DNA of 27,322 nt from a virus: the IMG/VR virus record IMGVR_UViG_3300046009_000141, positions 1 to 27,322 of that record, one strand, 5' to 3'. The stretch's first letter is position 1. Every line of letters starts with the position of its first letter. Made by a program: the position numbers and the translations under genes. Of this stretch, positions 21,311 to 27,322 are shown one piece after another. The notes beneath the pieces are model-generated. The model was not told the DNA's origin. It was given only the letters and a program-made list of their open reading frames with translations, and ran no database searches.

Positions 21311-22159
21311 ATGGCAATTGTTTTGAATGGAACAACGGGCATCACCAACGATGGTGGCTACACAGGTGACGGTGTAGTCTTTGCTGACACGACCCCTGCG
21401 GATACGCTGGTGACGACTACTGGCGGTAACGTGGGTATTGGGACGAGTTCGCCAGGAACAAAGTTCGATGTTCGCGCAGGCAGCGTTGTTCAGACCATTT
21501 ACAACACTGACGCAACAAGCAACGACTCCCACAACGCAACAATTCGCGCTTACGCTGCGTCAACATCGTACTGGAACAAGCTGGTCCTTGATGGCTCGCA
21601 GTTAATCCTGAACTCCTACGGCGCAGAACGCGCCCGTATCGACTCCAGCGGTAACTTGCTGGTGGGGACTACGAGTGATGTTTCAGGCGCAGCGGACGGT
21701 ATTCAGCTTCGTGCAGGAAACGGGAATACAAAATTCAGCGTAAACAACACCGGAAATAACGTACAAATTTATTTCTACAACGGTAACGGAATTGTTGGCT
21801 CGATCAACACTAACGGCTCGGCGACCTCTTACGTAACATCATCCGACTACCGTCTGAAAGAGAACGTCCAGCCCATGACCGGCGCACTTTCCCGTGTTGC
21901 CGCACTCAAACCTGTGACCTACAAATGGAAAATTGACGGCTCCGATGGTGAGGGCTTCATTGCTCACGAACTGCAATCAGTAGTCCCTGAGTGTGTAACC
22001 GGTGAAAAAGATGCGGTGGACGCTGAGGGCAACCCTCAGTACCAAGGCATCGACACCAGCTTCTTGGTTGCCACACTGACCGCAGCCATCCAAGAACTCA
22101 AGGCCATCGTTGACGCACAAGGCGCTGAGATTACCGCCCTGAAAGGAACACAACCATGA
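21311..22159 (+). CDS. Tail fiber with C-terminal S74 intramolecular chaperone
   Basis: A 282-residue protein. Residues 1-50 (VLNGTTGITNDGGYTGD, GGNVGIGTSSPGTKFDV) form a trimeric-fiber start. The middle (about 84-170) has LDGSQLILNSYGAERARIDS and G-N-L-L-V-G-T repeats. Residues 177 onward are the Peptidase_S74 domain: SSDYRLKENVQPM, then LKPVTYKWK, GFIAHELQSVVP, YQGIDTSFLVATL and a closing helix. Family members trimerise the fiber, then cut themselves off at the Ser before S-D-x-R-L-K; here the Ser, Asp179 and Lys183 are present, so cleavage would leave a roughly 176-residue mature fiber. The ATG has a GGGG-type ribosome site; the stop overlaps the next start. Confidence 0.92.
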   Translation: MAIVLNGTTGITNDGGYTGDGVVFADTTPADTLVTTTGGNVGIGTSSPGTKFDVRAGSVVQTIYNTDATSNDSHNATIRAYAASTSYWNKLVLDGSQLILNSYGAERARIDSSGNLLVGTTSDVSGAADGIQLRAGNGNTKFSVNNTGNNVQIYFYNGNGIVGSINTNGSATSYVTSSDYRLKENVQPMTGALSRVAALKPVTYKWKIDGSDGEGFIAHELQSVVPECVTGEKDAVDAEGNPQYQGIDTSFLVATLTAAIQELKAIVDAQGAEITALKGTQP

Positions 22160-22683
22160 GCAAGATTTCGTTAAGCGGAAATGCCTCCGGCACAGGCACG
22201 TTCACACTGGCAAGCCCAAACAGCAACACCGACCGAACCCTGACGCTGCCAGATGCAACAGGAACCATGCTTGTTTCTGGTCAGCCCGTAACCGCTACAA
22301 CAGGTAACTTTAGTGGTGATGTGACGCTTGGTTCTTCTGTTTTGGCAACGCCTACAGGTTCGGCTCCGTCTTATACCTGCCGCGCATGGGTCAACTTCAA
22401 CGGCCAAGGCACTGTGGCTATTCGTGCAAGTGGTAACGTGTCGAGCATCACGGACAACAACGCTGGCGATTACACGATCAACTTCACTACGGCGATGCCT
22501 GATGCGGATTATGCAGTAAGCATTGGTGCCGTTAAAAATGACACTAATCCTGACGGTAATTTTAGGGCTACATTTGGTCAATCAAACATCCTTCCTTCTA
22601 CAACCAGTTTTCGCATTGTGACCGCTTATGCAAGCGGAGGAAATACCGATTTTCCTGTAGTTGCTTGTATTGTTTTCCGATAA
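22156..22683 (+). CDS. Tail fiber protein, 175 aa
   Basis: A 175-residue protein. The N-terminus (KISLSGNASGTGTFTLASPN, then RTLTLPDATGTML) is a standard fiber adaptor. ATTGNFSGDVTLGSS links to a C-terminal domain beginning CRAWVNFNGQGTVAIRASGN (about 75-94), then ITDNNAGDYTINFTTAMPDA and a final beta strand. This tip is widespread in phage fibers and may bind host surface or another fiber. Four-base overlap with the S74 fiber gene suggests coupled synthesis and joint assembly. No catalytic site. Confidence 0.82.
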   Translation: MSKISLSGNASGTGTFTLASPNSNTDRTLTLPDATGTMLVSGQPVTATTGNFSGDVTLGSSVLATPTGSAPSYTCRAWVNFNGQGTVAIRASGNVSSITDNNAGDYTINFTTAMPDADYAVSIGAVKNDTNPDGNFRATFGQSNILPSTTSFRIVTAYASGGNTDFPVVACIVFR

Positions 22684-22710
22684 CGCCATCACTGACTCAA
22701 AGGAACCCAA

Positions 22711-22902
22711 ATGAACTCAAGAATCATTTATCCCACTGACGATGGCGGCGTGGCCGTTATCATCCCCGCTCCTGAGTGCGGCCTGAGCATCGAAGCCATT
22801 GCAGCCAAGGACGTTCCTGCTGGCAAGCCGTACAAGATCGTGGATGCCTCTGACATCCCCGCAGACCGCACATTCCGTAACGCATGGGAATTTACAGCAT
22901 GA
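22711..22902 (+). CDS. Small fiber-associated protein, 63 aa
   Basis: A 63-residue protein: RIIYPTDDGGVAVIIPAPEC, SIEAIAAKDVPAGKPYKIVD and IPADRTFRNAWEF. The I-Y-P ... D-V-P-A-G ... P-Y-x-I-V-D ... R-x-F-R-x-A-W-E pattern is conserved in small phage proteins encoded next to fiber genes, often called fiber assembly-like. It has an AAAGGA ribosome site, and its stop overlaps the next start (ATGA at 22899-22902). Assembly chaperone is a guess; other minor tail roles are possible. Confidence 0.75.
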   Translation: MNSRIIYPTDDGGVAVIIPAPECGLSIEAIAAKDVPAGKPYKIVDASDIPADRTFRNAWEFTA

Positions 22903-23126
22903 TTACCGTCAACCTCGACAAAGCCAAAGTCATCGTGCATGACATTCGCAGAGCCAAGCGCACTGCTGAGTTCGCACCTCTGGACGTAAAGGCCACCATC
23001 CCATCGGAAGCCGCTGCTGCGGAAGCTGCCCGTCAAGCTGTGCGTGAAAAATACGCTGCTGTGCAATCCCAGATTGATGCAGCTTCCGGCGTGGCTGAAC
23101 TAAAAACCATTGTGGAGAGCCTGTAA
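22899..23126 (+). CDS. Small tail protein, 75 aa (coupled with 22711 gene)
   Basis: ATG at 22899 (MITVNLDKAKVIVHDIRRAK) overlaps the upstream stop and is preferred over an earlier ATG at 22884. The 75 residues continue AEFAPLDVKATIP and an Ala-rich helical segment (EAARQAVREKYAAVQSQIDA). This D-x-x-K-A-x-x-I-x-H-D-I-R-R ... F-x-P-L-D pattern recurs in phage fiber regions, usually paired with the gene just before it. It overlaps the next fiber start by one base. Probably a cofactor for fiber assembly or attachment; not proven. Confidence 0.75.
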   Translation: MITVNLDKAKVIVHDIRRAKRTAEFAPLDVKATIPSEAAAAEAARQAVREKYAAVQSQIDAASGVAELKTIVESL

Positions 23127-24118
23127 TGTCAACCGTAAACGCAACATCTTATAAAGACGCATCAGGCGGCAGCAATGCTGTCCTGTACGGCGTGGCAGCA
23201 CCTGCGAACTCAATGGGGTTCCGAAATCGCCTGATGAATGCAAACATGGCTATTGCTCAACGAGCCACATCGGCCACCGTAACTGCTGGAACGGCTGTTC
23301 CTACAGCGTCTACCGGATACCCTGCTGTTGATCGTTTCTTTGTCTACAGCACAGGCGCTAACGTCACTGCTGCTCGGGTGGCGGGTGCTGGCAATACACA
23401 GTACCGTATGCAGATCACTGGCGCAGCTTCGGTCACAGCCGTGGGTGTTGGTCAACGTATTGAGCAGTCGAACTCTTACGACTTGGCTGGTGGCAACGCC
23501 ACACTGTCTGTTGACCTTGCAAACAGCTTGTTGACAACCGTGACATGGACAGCTTCATACGCCACAACAGCGGACACCTTTGGAACCATTGGCACACCCA
23601 CCAAGACGCAGATCGCCACAGGCACGTTCACCGTTAACAGCACCGTAACAAATTACACCGCCACTTTTGCAGTCCCTGCCGCAGCCACAACAGGGGTTGA
23701 GGTTCTTTTGACTGTGGGCGCACAGACTTCAGGCACTTGGACAATTGGCAACATTCAGCTTGAAGCTGGCAGCGTTGCTTCCCCGTTTCAAAGAATTGAT
23801 TACGGTCGCCAGTTGATTCAGTGCCAACGGTATTACCAAAAAACAGGCGGGTACTTTGCGGCCACGCAATCAGGCAATGAGCTTAACGCCGTTGGTTCTT
23901 GCAATGTAAAAGTGGAAATGCGAGCGCCCCCCACTGCAATACTTCCTGCGGGGTCTAGATTTCACAAGCCGGGGGTTGCCTTTTATTCAATTACGGCAAT
24001 TGACTCAGGCCCACAAGCAAACGGGGACGGCTATCAGACCGCCACGATTGCCGCAGGTGCTGGAACCTCGACTGTAGGACAGATTGAGTCTGGTCTTATT
24101 CTTTCAGCGGAGCTTTAA
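23126..24118 (+). CDS. Receptor-binding tail fiber protein
   Basis: A 330-residue protein. The N-terminus ([20 protein letters not shown], then [18 protein letters not shown]) is a common fiber attachment start, and [11 protein letters not shown] begins a carbohydrate-binding-like sandwich. Strands follow ([47 protein letters not shown] type), ending in [20 protein letters not shown] and CQRYYQK, a known fiber hinge. The last ~90 residues ([18 protein letters not shown] onward) are variable and likely the host-contact tip. No enzyme residues are evident. It is the longest of the fiber genes and the last before the lysis region, so it is the best candidate for host range. Confidence 0.82.
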   Translation: MSTVNATSYKDASGGSNAVLYGVAAPANSMGFRNRLMNANMAIAQRATSATVTAGTAVPTASTGYPAVDRFFVYSTGANVTAARVAGAGNTQYRMQITGAASVTAVGVGQRIEQSNSYDLAGGNATLSVDLANSLLTTVTWTASYATTADTFGTIGTPTKTQIATGTFTVNSTVTNYTATFAVPAAATTGVEVLLTVGAQTSGTWTIGNIQLEAGSVASPFQRIDYGRQLIQCQRYYQKTGGYFAATQSGNELNAVGSCNVKVEMRAPPTAILPAGSRFHKPGVAFYSITAIDSGPQANGDGYQTATIAAGAGTSTVGQIESGLILSAEL

Positions 24119-24120
24119 GC

Positions 24121-24276
24121 ATGTACAAAACCCTTCCCGAGACATTTGACGGTCGCCAGTTTGTTCGCCGTCTCTTCGATGGCGCTTGCATCCCCTTCGA
24201 CCCCGCCAACACAGACTACGCCGAGTACCTGAAATGGCTGGACGAGGGCAACACGCCACTGCCTGCTGACGAGTAA
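24121..24276 (+). CDS. Small fiber-region protein, 51 aa
   Basis: ATG at 24121, two bases after the fiber stop, to TAA at 24274-24276 gives 51 residues. The peptide contains [20 protein letters not shown] and the conserved [16 protein letters not shown] ending, a hallmark of short tail fiber assembly-like proteins. The mature family usually helps assemble or cap the distal fiber. Its short length suggests only the conserved end module is present. Confidence in coding is good; function is inferred. Confidence 0.7.
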   Translation: MYKTLPETFDGRQFVRRLFDGACIPFDPANTDYAEYLKWLDEGNTPLPADE

Positions 24277-24290
24277 AAATGGAGTGACGG

Positions 24291-24470
24291 ATGACTACGA
24301 TCAACGCGACAGAAGCACGACTGTCTACACATGAAGAAGTCTGTGCTATTCGTTATGAACAAATCAATGCTCGGCTCAAGCGTCTTGAAGCGATCATGCT
24401 CAAGACTGCTGGCGTGATGCTGCTGTCTATGGGTGGCACAATCTTCTCTGCCGTTTGGATACTCAAGTGA
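24291..24470 (+). CDS. XhlA-like small membrane protein, 59 aa
   Basis: ATG at 24291 to TGA at 24468-24470, 59 residues. The N-terminal helix (TEARLSTHEEVCAIRYEQIN, then ARLKRLEAIM) is charged and amphipathic, followed by one membrane helix (about 38-58: KTAGVMLLSMGGTIFSAVW). This layout matches hemolysin XhlA-like proteins often encoded next to holins and endolysins. The gene overlaps the next one (GTGA). A GGAG ribosome site lies nearby. A role in host lysis is inferred from topology and neighbours. Confidence 0.7.
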   Translation: MTTINATEARLSTHEEVCAIRYEQINARLKRLEAIMLKTAGVMLLSMGGTIFSAVWILK

Positions 24471-24559
24471 AAGACTTTGCCGAGGCTTTTGTCGCGGCAG
24501 TCTTCATTGTTGGCATTGTTGTTTGGACGATCAGGGTGCTGATTGAGGTATTGAAATGA
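24467..24559 (+). CDS. Tiny membrane protein, 30 aa (GTG start)
   Basis: GTG at 24467 overlaps the upstream stop, and the frame ends with TGA at 24557-24559, overlapping the next ATG. The 30 residues start with K-D-F-A-E and are almost entirely one hydrophobic helix (FVAAVFIVGIVVWTIRVLI). Double overlap with neighbouring starts and stops supports translation. It could be a lysis regulator or small holin-type peptide. No homolog is evident by eye. Confidence 0.5.
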   Translation: MKDFAEAFVAAVFIVGIVVWTIRVLIEVLK

Positions 24560-25002
24560 TTGCAGAAATTGCTGCTGCCAATGCCGCTTTTGCGGTTATC
24601 AAAGGCGCTTTGGCTAACGGCAAGGAGTTGCATCAGCTTGGCTCTCGGGTCTTTGACTACTTTGACAACAAAGCCAAGATTCAAGAGAACGCGACCAAGA
24701 AGGGCAATAGCTCTGACCTTGAAGAGTTCATGGCTTTGGAGCGCCTCAAGCAGCAAGAAGAAGAGTTGCGTGAGCGCATGGTCTACGCTGGTCGCCCCGG
24801 TATGTGGGACGATTGGGTGAAGTTTCAAGCTATTGCTGCCCGTAAGCGCAGAGAAGCCAAAGAAGCTGCTGCCCGTGAAGCCCTAAGACGCAAGAAAGCC
24901 ATTGCAAGGCTTACTGAATACATTGCGATGGGTATGGCTGCGGTTGTTCTTGCTGGGCTGATTATTTACGGGATCGTTTTATACATCAGGTATTTGCGAT
25001 GA
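24556..25002 (+). CDS. Lysis-region coiled-coil protein with C-terminal membrane helix
   Basis: A 148-residue protein. Residues 1-25 are helical and apolar (IAEIAAANAAFAVIKGALAN), then GKELHQLGSRVFDYFDNKAK, a Glu/Arg-rich coiled coil (DLEEFMALERLKQQEEELRE) and GRPGMWDDWVKFQ. Basic helices (RKRREAKEAAAREALRRKKA) precede a C-terminal membrane segment at about 121-144 (YIAMGMAAVVLAGLIIYGIV). Proteins with this exact block order are frequent in phage lysis regions; their role is not known, though tail-anchored topology would fit a spanin-like or regulator protein. Starts overlap on both sides with the neighbouring genes. Confidence 0.7.
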   Translation: MIAEIAAANAAFAVIKGALANGKELHQLGSRVFDYFDNKAKIQENATKKGNSSDLEEFMALERLKQQEEELRERMVYAGRPGMWDDWVKFQAIAARKRREAKEAAAREALRRKKAIARLTEYIAMGMAAVVLAGLIIYGIVLYIRYLR

Positions 25003-25616
25003 GTGACGAAAAGCTAAACGCCAACTCCACACTTGACAAGGTGCTTGGGTATGTGGACAGCCCATTCAAGCTGTTTGCCATCTTGGTGATGGGCGTGGTG
25101 GCTTTCTCTGGCTACTTCCTGTGGCAGAACCAAGAGTTCATGTTTGATGCCTACAAAGAATCCAAGAAACTGCCTGAGATCAACACCAGCCGAGCAGATG
25201 ATGCCAGTTCTATGCTGTTCAAGAAAACTGGTGCAACGGTGGTCGCTGTCTTTAAGGTCAACCCATTGTTTGGCAGCAGGGTGCTTTACAGGGCGTACAC
25301 CAAGGATGGCAGGGACAAGTCCGTGGAAGACATTGATGTCGGCCTGTTTAGCCAGAATGCGTCCAACAATGCTGACATTATCAAGTTGATGACCAACGAG
25401 ATTCCTTGCGGCGAGTACCGATACGCTCAGTCTGAGGTGGGCCTGTGGTACATCGAAAAAGGTGTTGGGTTTACTTGCCGGGTAAGTGTCCCACCAGACA
25501 GCCACAGGTTTGTTGGACAGATCACGGTGGGCTGGACACAGCAGCCTGAAAACATTGAGCAAGTGAAATTCATGCTGGAGATCGCCAGCGCCATGCTAAC
25601 CAAAAGGGGTAACTGA
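24999..25616 (+). CDS. Lysis-region single-pass membrane protein, 205 aa
   Basis: A 205-residue protein with a short cytoplasmic N-terminus, one membrane helix at about 23-43 (FKLFAILVMGVVAFSGYFLW) and a larger soluble domain. The domain has GATVVAVFKVNPLFGSRVLY, IPCGEYRYAQSEVGLWYIEKG and TCRVSVPPD, with two cysteines (in PCG and TCR) that could form a disulfide in the periplasm. It ends with a helix (QVKFMLEIASAMLTK). Four-base overlaps couple it to both neighbours. A periplasmic, membrane-anchored lysis accessory is the simplest reading; no spanin lipobox is seen. Confidence 0.65.
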   Translation: MSDEKLNANSTLDKVLGYVDSPFKLFAILVMGVVAFSGYFLWQNQEFMFDAYKESKKLPEINTSRADDASSMLFKKTGATVVAVFKVNPLFGSRVLYRAYTKDGRDKSVEDIDVGLFSQNASNNADIIKLMTNEIPCGEYRYAQSEVGLWYIEKGVGFTCRVSVPPDSHRFVGQITVGWTQQPENIEQVKFMLEIASAMLTKRGN

Positions 25617-26044
25617 TGTTTCCATTGACCGCATTACTTGAAGTGGGTGGCAAGCTGATTGACAAGCTAGTACCTGACCCAGAAGCCAAAGCCAAAGCAC
25701 AGATGGAGTTGGCAAAGATGGCTCAAGATGGTGAGCTTGCCAAAATGGCTAATGACACCAAGTTGTTCGAGACTGAGCAAAACAACCTCACAGACCGCTT
25801 AAAAGCAGATATGTCATCTGACTCTTGGCTGTCCAAAAACATTCGCCCTATGACCCTTCTGTTGATTCTTGGGGGCTATTTCACATTTGCCATGATGTCT
25901 GCTTTCGATTACGACACAAACAGGTCGTATGTTGAGTTGCTTGGACAGTGGGGAATGCTGGTGATGTCGTTCTACTTTGGTGGGCGAACATTGGAAAAGA
26001 TTATGGACATGAAATCTGACAAGAAAGACAAGGACGCAAAGTGA
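25616..26044 (+). CDS. Holin (Holin_3TMs-like)
   Basis: A 142-residue protein. Residues 1-20 (FPLTALLEVGGKLIDKLVPD) are followed by a Lys/Ala/Glu helical stretch (PEAKAKAQMELAKMAQDGEL). SSDSWLSKNIRPMTLLLILG starts the main membrane segment (about 77-95), and a second lies at about 108-122 (LLGQWGMLVMSFYFG), then a Lys/Asp-rich tail (KSDKKDKDAK). The D-S-W-L-S-x-N-I-R-P ... Y-F-G-G-R-x-x-E-K pattern is typical of the 3TM holin superfamily. It forms the membrane pore that lets endolysin out. Its stop lies at the start of the endolysin gene. High positional support. Confidence 0.85.
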   Translation: MFPLTALLEVGGKLIDKLVPDPEAKAKAQMELAKMAQDGELAKMANDTKLFETEQNNLTDRLKADMSSDSWLSKNIRPMTLLLILGGYFTFAMMSAFDYDTNRSYVELLGQWGMLVMSFYFGGRTLEKIMDMKSDKKDKDAK

Positions 26045-26640
26045 TTACTGCTGAACAACTCAAAGAGCTGCACATTGATGACGATTGGTTGGAGCCTTTG
26101 AATGAGGCTTTCCAACGCTATGAGATCAACACCCCCTTGCGGATGGCTGCTTTCATTGGTCAATGCGCCCATGAGTCTGGAAACTTCAAGACCCTGCAAG
26201 AAAATTTGAACTACAGCGCCGAGGGCTTGTGCCGTGTGTGGCCTTCACGTTTCCCCACATTGGAAGCCGCAAAACCTTACCACCGCAACCCCGACAAGAT
26301 CGCCAACAAGGTTTATGGTGGCCGTATGGGTAACGGTACAGAAGAAACAGGTGAAGGCAGTCTTTACAAGGGCCGAGGTCTCATCCAATTGACTGGCAAG
26401 GACAACTATACCCTTTGCGGGGATGCCTTGGGCATGGACTTCATTCACTCGCCTGATTTAGTCTTGGCTCCAAAGTATGCGGCACTTTCAGCGGCATGGT
26501 ACTGGAACAAGCGTGGCCTGAACAAAGAGGCCGATGCAAAAGACTACACCGCCATGACCAAGAAGATCAATGGCGGCGTAATTGGTTTAGATGACCGTAT
26601 CAAGCATATCAAGCACGCTTTGGATGTTCTAGGCGGTTGA
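26041..26640 (+). CDS. GH19-type endolysin (chitinase-like lysozyme)
   Basis: A 199-residue protein with GTG start at 26041 overlapping the holin end. Glycoside hydrolase family 19 motifs are all visible: FIGQCAHESGNF with catalytic Glu45, ENLNYSAEGLCRVWPSRFPT, NKVYGGRMGNG, the second acidic TGEGSLYKGRG (Glu105 probable), GRGLIQLTGKDNY and KKINGG. It cuts peptidoglycan glycan strands to release phage. No signal peptide is present, so it needs the upstream holin. Length is normal for a single-domain phage GH19 enzyme. Its last 32 bases overlap a gene on the other strand. Confidence 0.93.
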   Translation: MITAEQLKELHIDDDWLEPLNEAFQRYEINTPLRMAAFIGQCAHESGNFKTLQENLNYSAEGLCRVWPSRFPTLEAAKPYHRNPDKIANKVYGGRMGNGTEETGEGSLYKGRGLIQLTGKDNYTLCGDALGMDFIHSPDLVLAPKYAALSAAWYWNKRGLNKEADAKDYTAMTKKINGGVIGLDDRIKHIKHALDVLGG

Positions 26641-26800
26641 TTGGGATGTAGCAACAGGCTTCAGAAGCACTTGTCTCCACTAGCACGACAGGTGTTCTTT
26701 GGCCCATTTGCTGTTTTGCGTGGTTGATATACCGCTTGCAGTTGTGGCAATAGTGATCCGGGTGTTCAGGATCACATCTAGCAACATCAAACAGCAGCAT
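26609..26800 (-). CDS. Small Cys-containing phage protein, 63 aa
   Basis: Minus-strand frame from ATG at 26800 to TGA at 26609-26611, 63 residues; an alternative in-frame ATG lies at 26818. The peptide begins MLLFDVARCDPEHPDHYCHN, giving Cys9, Cys18 and Cys21 with nearby His residues, a possible zinc site. TPVVLVETSASEACCYIPIN follows, with a double cysteine. It overlaps the stop of the upstream DUF3310 gene (26787-26789) by 14 bases, and its end overlaps the endolysin tail-to-tail. It is probably the last gene of an early operon. Function unknown. Confidence 0.65.
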   Translation of the reverse strand: MLLFDVARCDPEHPDHYCHNCKRYINHAKQQMGQRTPVVLVETSASEACCYIPINRLEHPKRA

Positions 26801-27083
26801 CTTTGTATTCCAATTCAAGCAGCAGCTCTAGGTAATGGATTGCCTTCTTGATGTCAGCAGCCCCGTTTTTTTCCTTGTACCTAGTCACATACTTCACTAC
26901 ATTTCCGGCACAAAAACCCAGATTGTTTGCATGAATGTAGACAATCGGCTGGATGCCTTTGTCCTTGTAGTGGTTGCCAGAGACTTGTTTATCAAGTGCT
27001 GATCCAGTTGCAGACACATACACAATGGTTGCACAGCCATGTTGCAAGCAAGCCTCTGGTGTTGGGCAAGTATCGCAAAGCAT
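26787..27083 (-). CDS. DUF3310 (SaV-like) protein
   Basis: Minus-strand gene of 98 residues from ATG at 27083; a strong AAGGAG ribosome site sits upstream, which favours this start over one at 27194. The N-terminus has Cys-rich MLCDTCPTPEACLQHGC. The signature follows: KQVSGNHYKDKGIQPIVYIH, then NNLGFCAGNVVKYVTRYKEK and GAADIKKAIHYLELLLE. This is the DUF3310 family, sometimes annotated as phage nucleotide-kinase-related, found beside nucleotide-metabolism genes. The gene follows the MazG-like gene with a one-base overlap. An early, nucleotide-linked role is inferred. Confidence 0.88.
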   Translation of the reverse strand: MLCDTCPTPEACLQHGCATIVYVSATGSALDKQVSGNHYKDKGIQPIVYIHANNLGFCAGNVVKYVTRYKEKNGAADIKKAIHYLELLLELEYKDAAV

Positions 27084-27322
27084 TACGACTCCTTGACGAA
27101 CACGCCATTGGGCATCAGAGTGCCTTTGCGGTCTTTGATTTCGGCATAGGCTTTCTCTATGCAAGTCACCAAGTTGATGTCTTGCAAGGCGCAATAGTTG
27201 ACCAGACAGACCATCACATCACCAACGCCATCAATGATTCCTGCTTTGTCTTTCTTGATGGTGGCATCAGCCAACTCACCAAGTTCAGACATGGCCTTGA
27301 GAAGCTGCGTGTCAGGGATCTT
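27083..27322 (-). CDS. MazG-like pyrophosphohydrolase, C-terminal part (cut at window end)
   Basis: Minus-strand frame open to the window edge; the stop TAA is at 27083-27085. The visible ~79 residues read KIPDTQLLKAMSELGELADA, then IIDGVGDVMVCLVNYCALQD, TCIEKAYAEIKDRKGTLM and PNGVFVKES. The E-x-x-E/x-L-A and D-x-x-G-D motifs belong to the MazG/all-alpha NTP pyrophosphohydrolase fold, which binds Mg and cleaves nucleoside triphosphates or ppGpp-like signals. An ATG at 27292 could be internal; conserved residues upstream of it show that the true start lies beyond the window. It is the upstream member of the DUF3310 operon. Confidence 0.85.
   Translation of the reverse strand, partial: KIPDTQLLKAMSELGELADATIKKDKAGIIDGVGDVMVCLVNYCALQDINLVTCIEKAYAEIKDRKGTLMPNGVFVKES

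Noticed and set aside
26659-26669. GCTTCAGAAGC palindrome downstream of the endolysin
   Set aside because: Short stem with a single-base centre and no T-run; it lies in minus-strand coding sequence.
1-27322. CRISPR array, tRNA, rRNA, insertion sequence or attachment site
   Set aside because: No regularly spaced identical repeats, cloverleaf sequence, transposase or integrase was seen on either strand by eye; the only regular repeats are coding (13651-14240).

Overview
The window is the late (structural and lysis) half of a tailed double-stranded DNA phage, or a very similar prophage, with one early gene cluster at its right edge. The tail type looks short (podovirus-like). There is a large portal, a SU10-like capsid protein, a connector/adaptor, a propeller-type tail protein and several internal virion proteins. 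I see no tape-measure, sheath, major tail tube or baseplate genes. No bacterial housekeeping gene, tRNA, rRNA, integrase or repressor is visible. Gene style (EREACAKVC-type and DUF1289 small proteins, a GH19 endolysin, a DUF3310 plus MazG-like pair) fits phages of freshwater Burkholderiales-like proteobacteria; the host is inference only.

Layout. Positions 1-1060 (+) hold three small accessory genes. Positions 1014-1277 (-) hold two tiny genes, one a single-pass membrane peptide. A 132-base gap with an inverted repeat then separates the divergent units. From 1410 to 26640 everything is on the + strand. First come a Cys-rich protein and two tiny Lys-rich proteins, then an ADP-ribosyltransferase-like protein, a GIY-YIG-like gene, and the terminase small and large subunits. 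Next are a coiled-coil protein interrupted by a GIY-YIG homing endonuclease, portal, an Ala-rich protein with a Cys/Trp-rich C-terminal domain, a helical protein, scaffold and major capsid protein. The capsid gene ends at a strong terminator, immediately followed by an HNH endonuclease. Then come the head-tail connector genes, repeat-rich and propeller tail proteins, three probable internal/ejection proteins, a run of fiber genes including one with an S74 self-cleaving chaperone, and a tightly overlapped lysis cassette ending in a GH19 endolysin. Positions 26609-27322 (-) hold a small Cys protein, a DUF3310 protein and the C-terminal part of a MazG-like pyrophosphohydrolase; this is the edge of the early region.

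How it works together. Terminase, portal, scaffold and capsid build and fill the head. Connector and propeller proteins close it, the internal proteins are probably ejected with the DNA, the fibers recognise the host, and the lysis block releases progeny. Three nuclease-like genes sit beside the most conserved genes (terminase, portal, capsid), as homing endonucleases typically do.

The most interesting points are: (1) the HNH gene's ribosome binding site lies inside the capsid-gene terminator stem, while an extended -10 promoter sits just inside that stem; (2) the GIY-YIG gene appears to have inserted into the 3' end of a coiled-coil gene, capturing its tail; (3) a common MAGLL N-terminus is shared by three otherwise unrelated proteins, one of them the ADP-ribosyltransferase-like protein; (4) a C1q/TNF-like domain seems to be inserted in a small tail protein. 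All family assignments come from reading motifs by eye; no database search was run.
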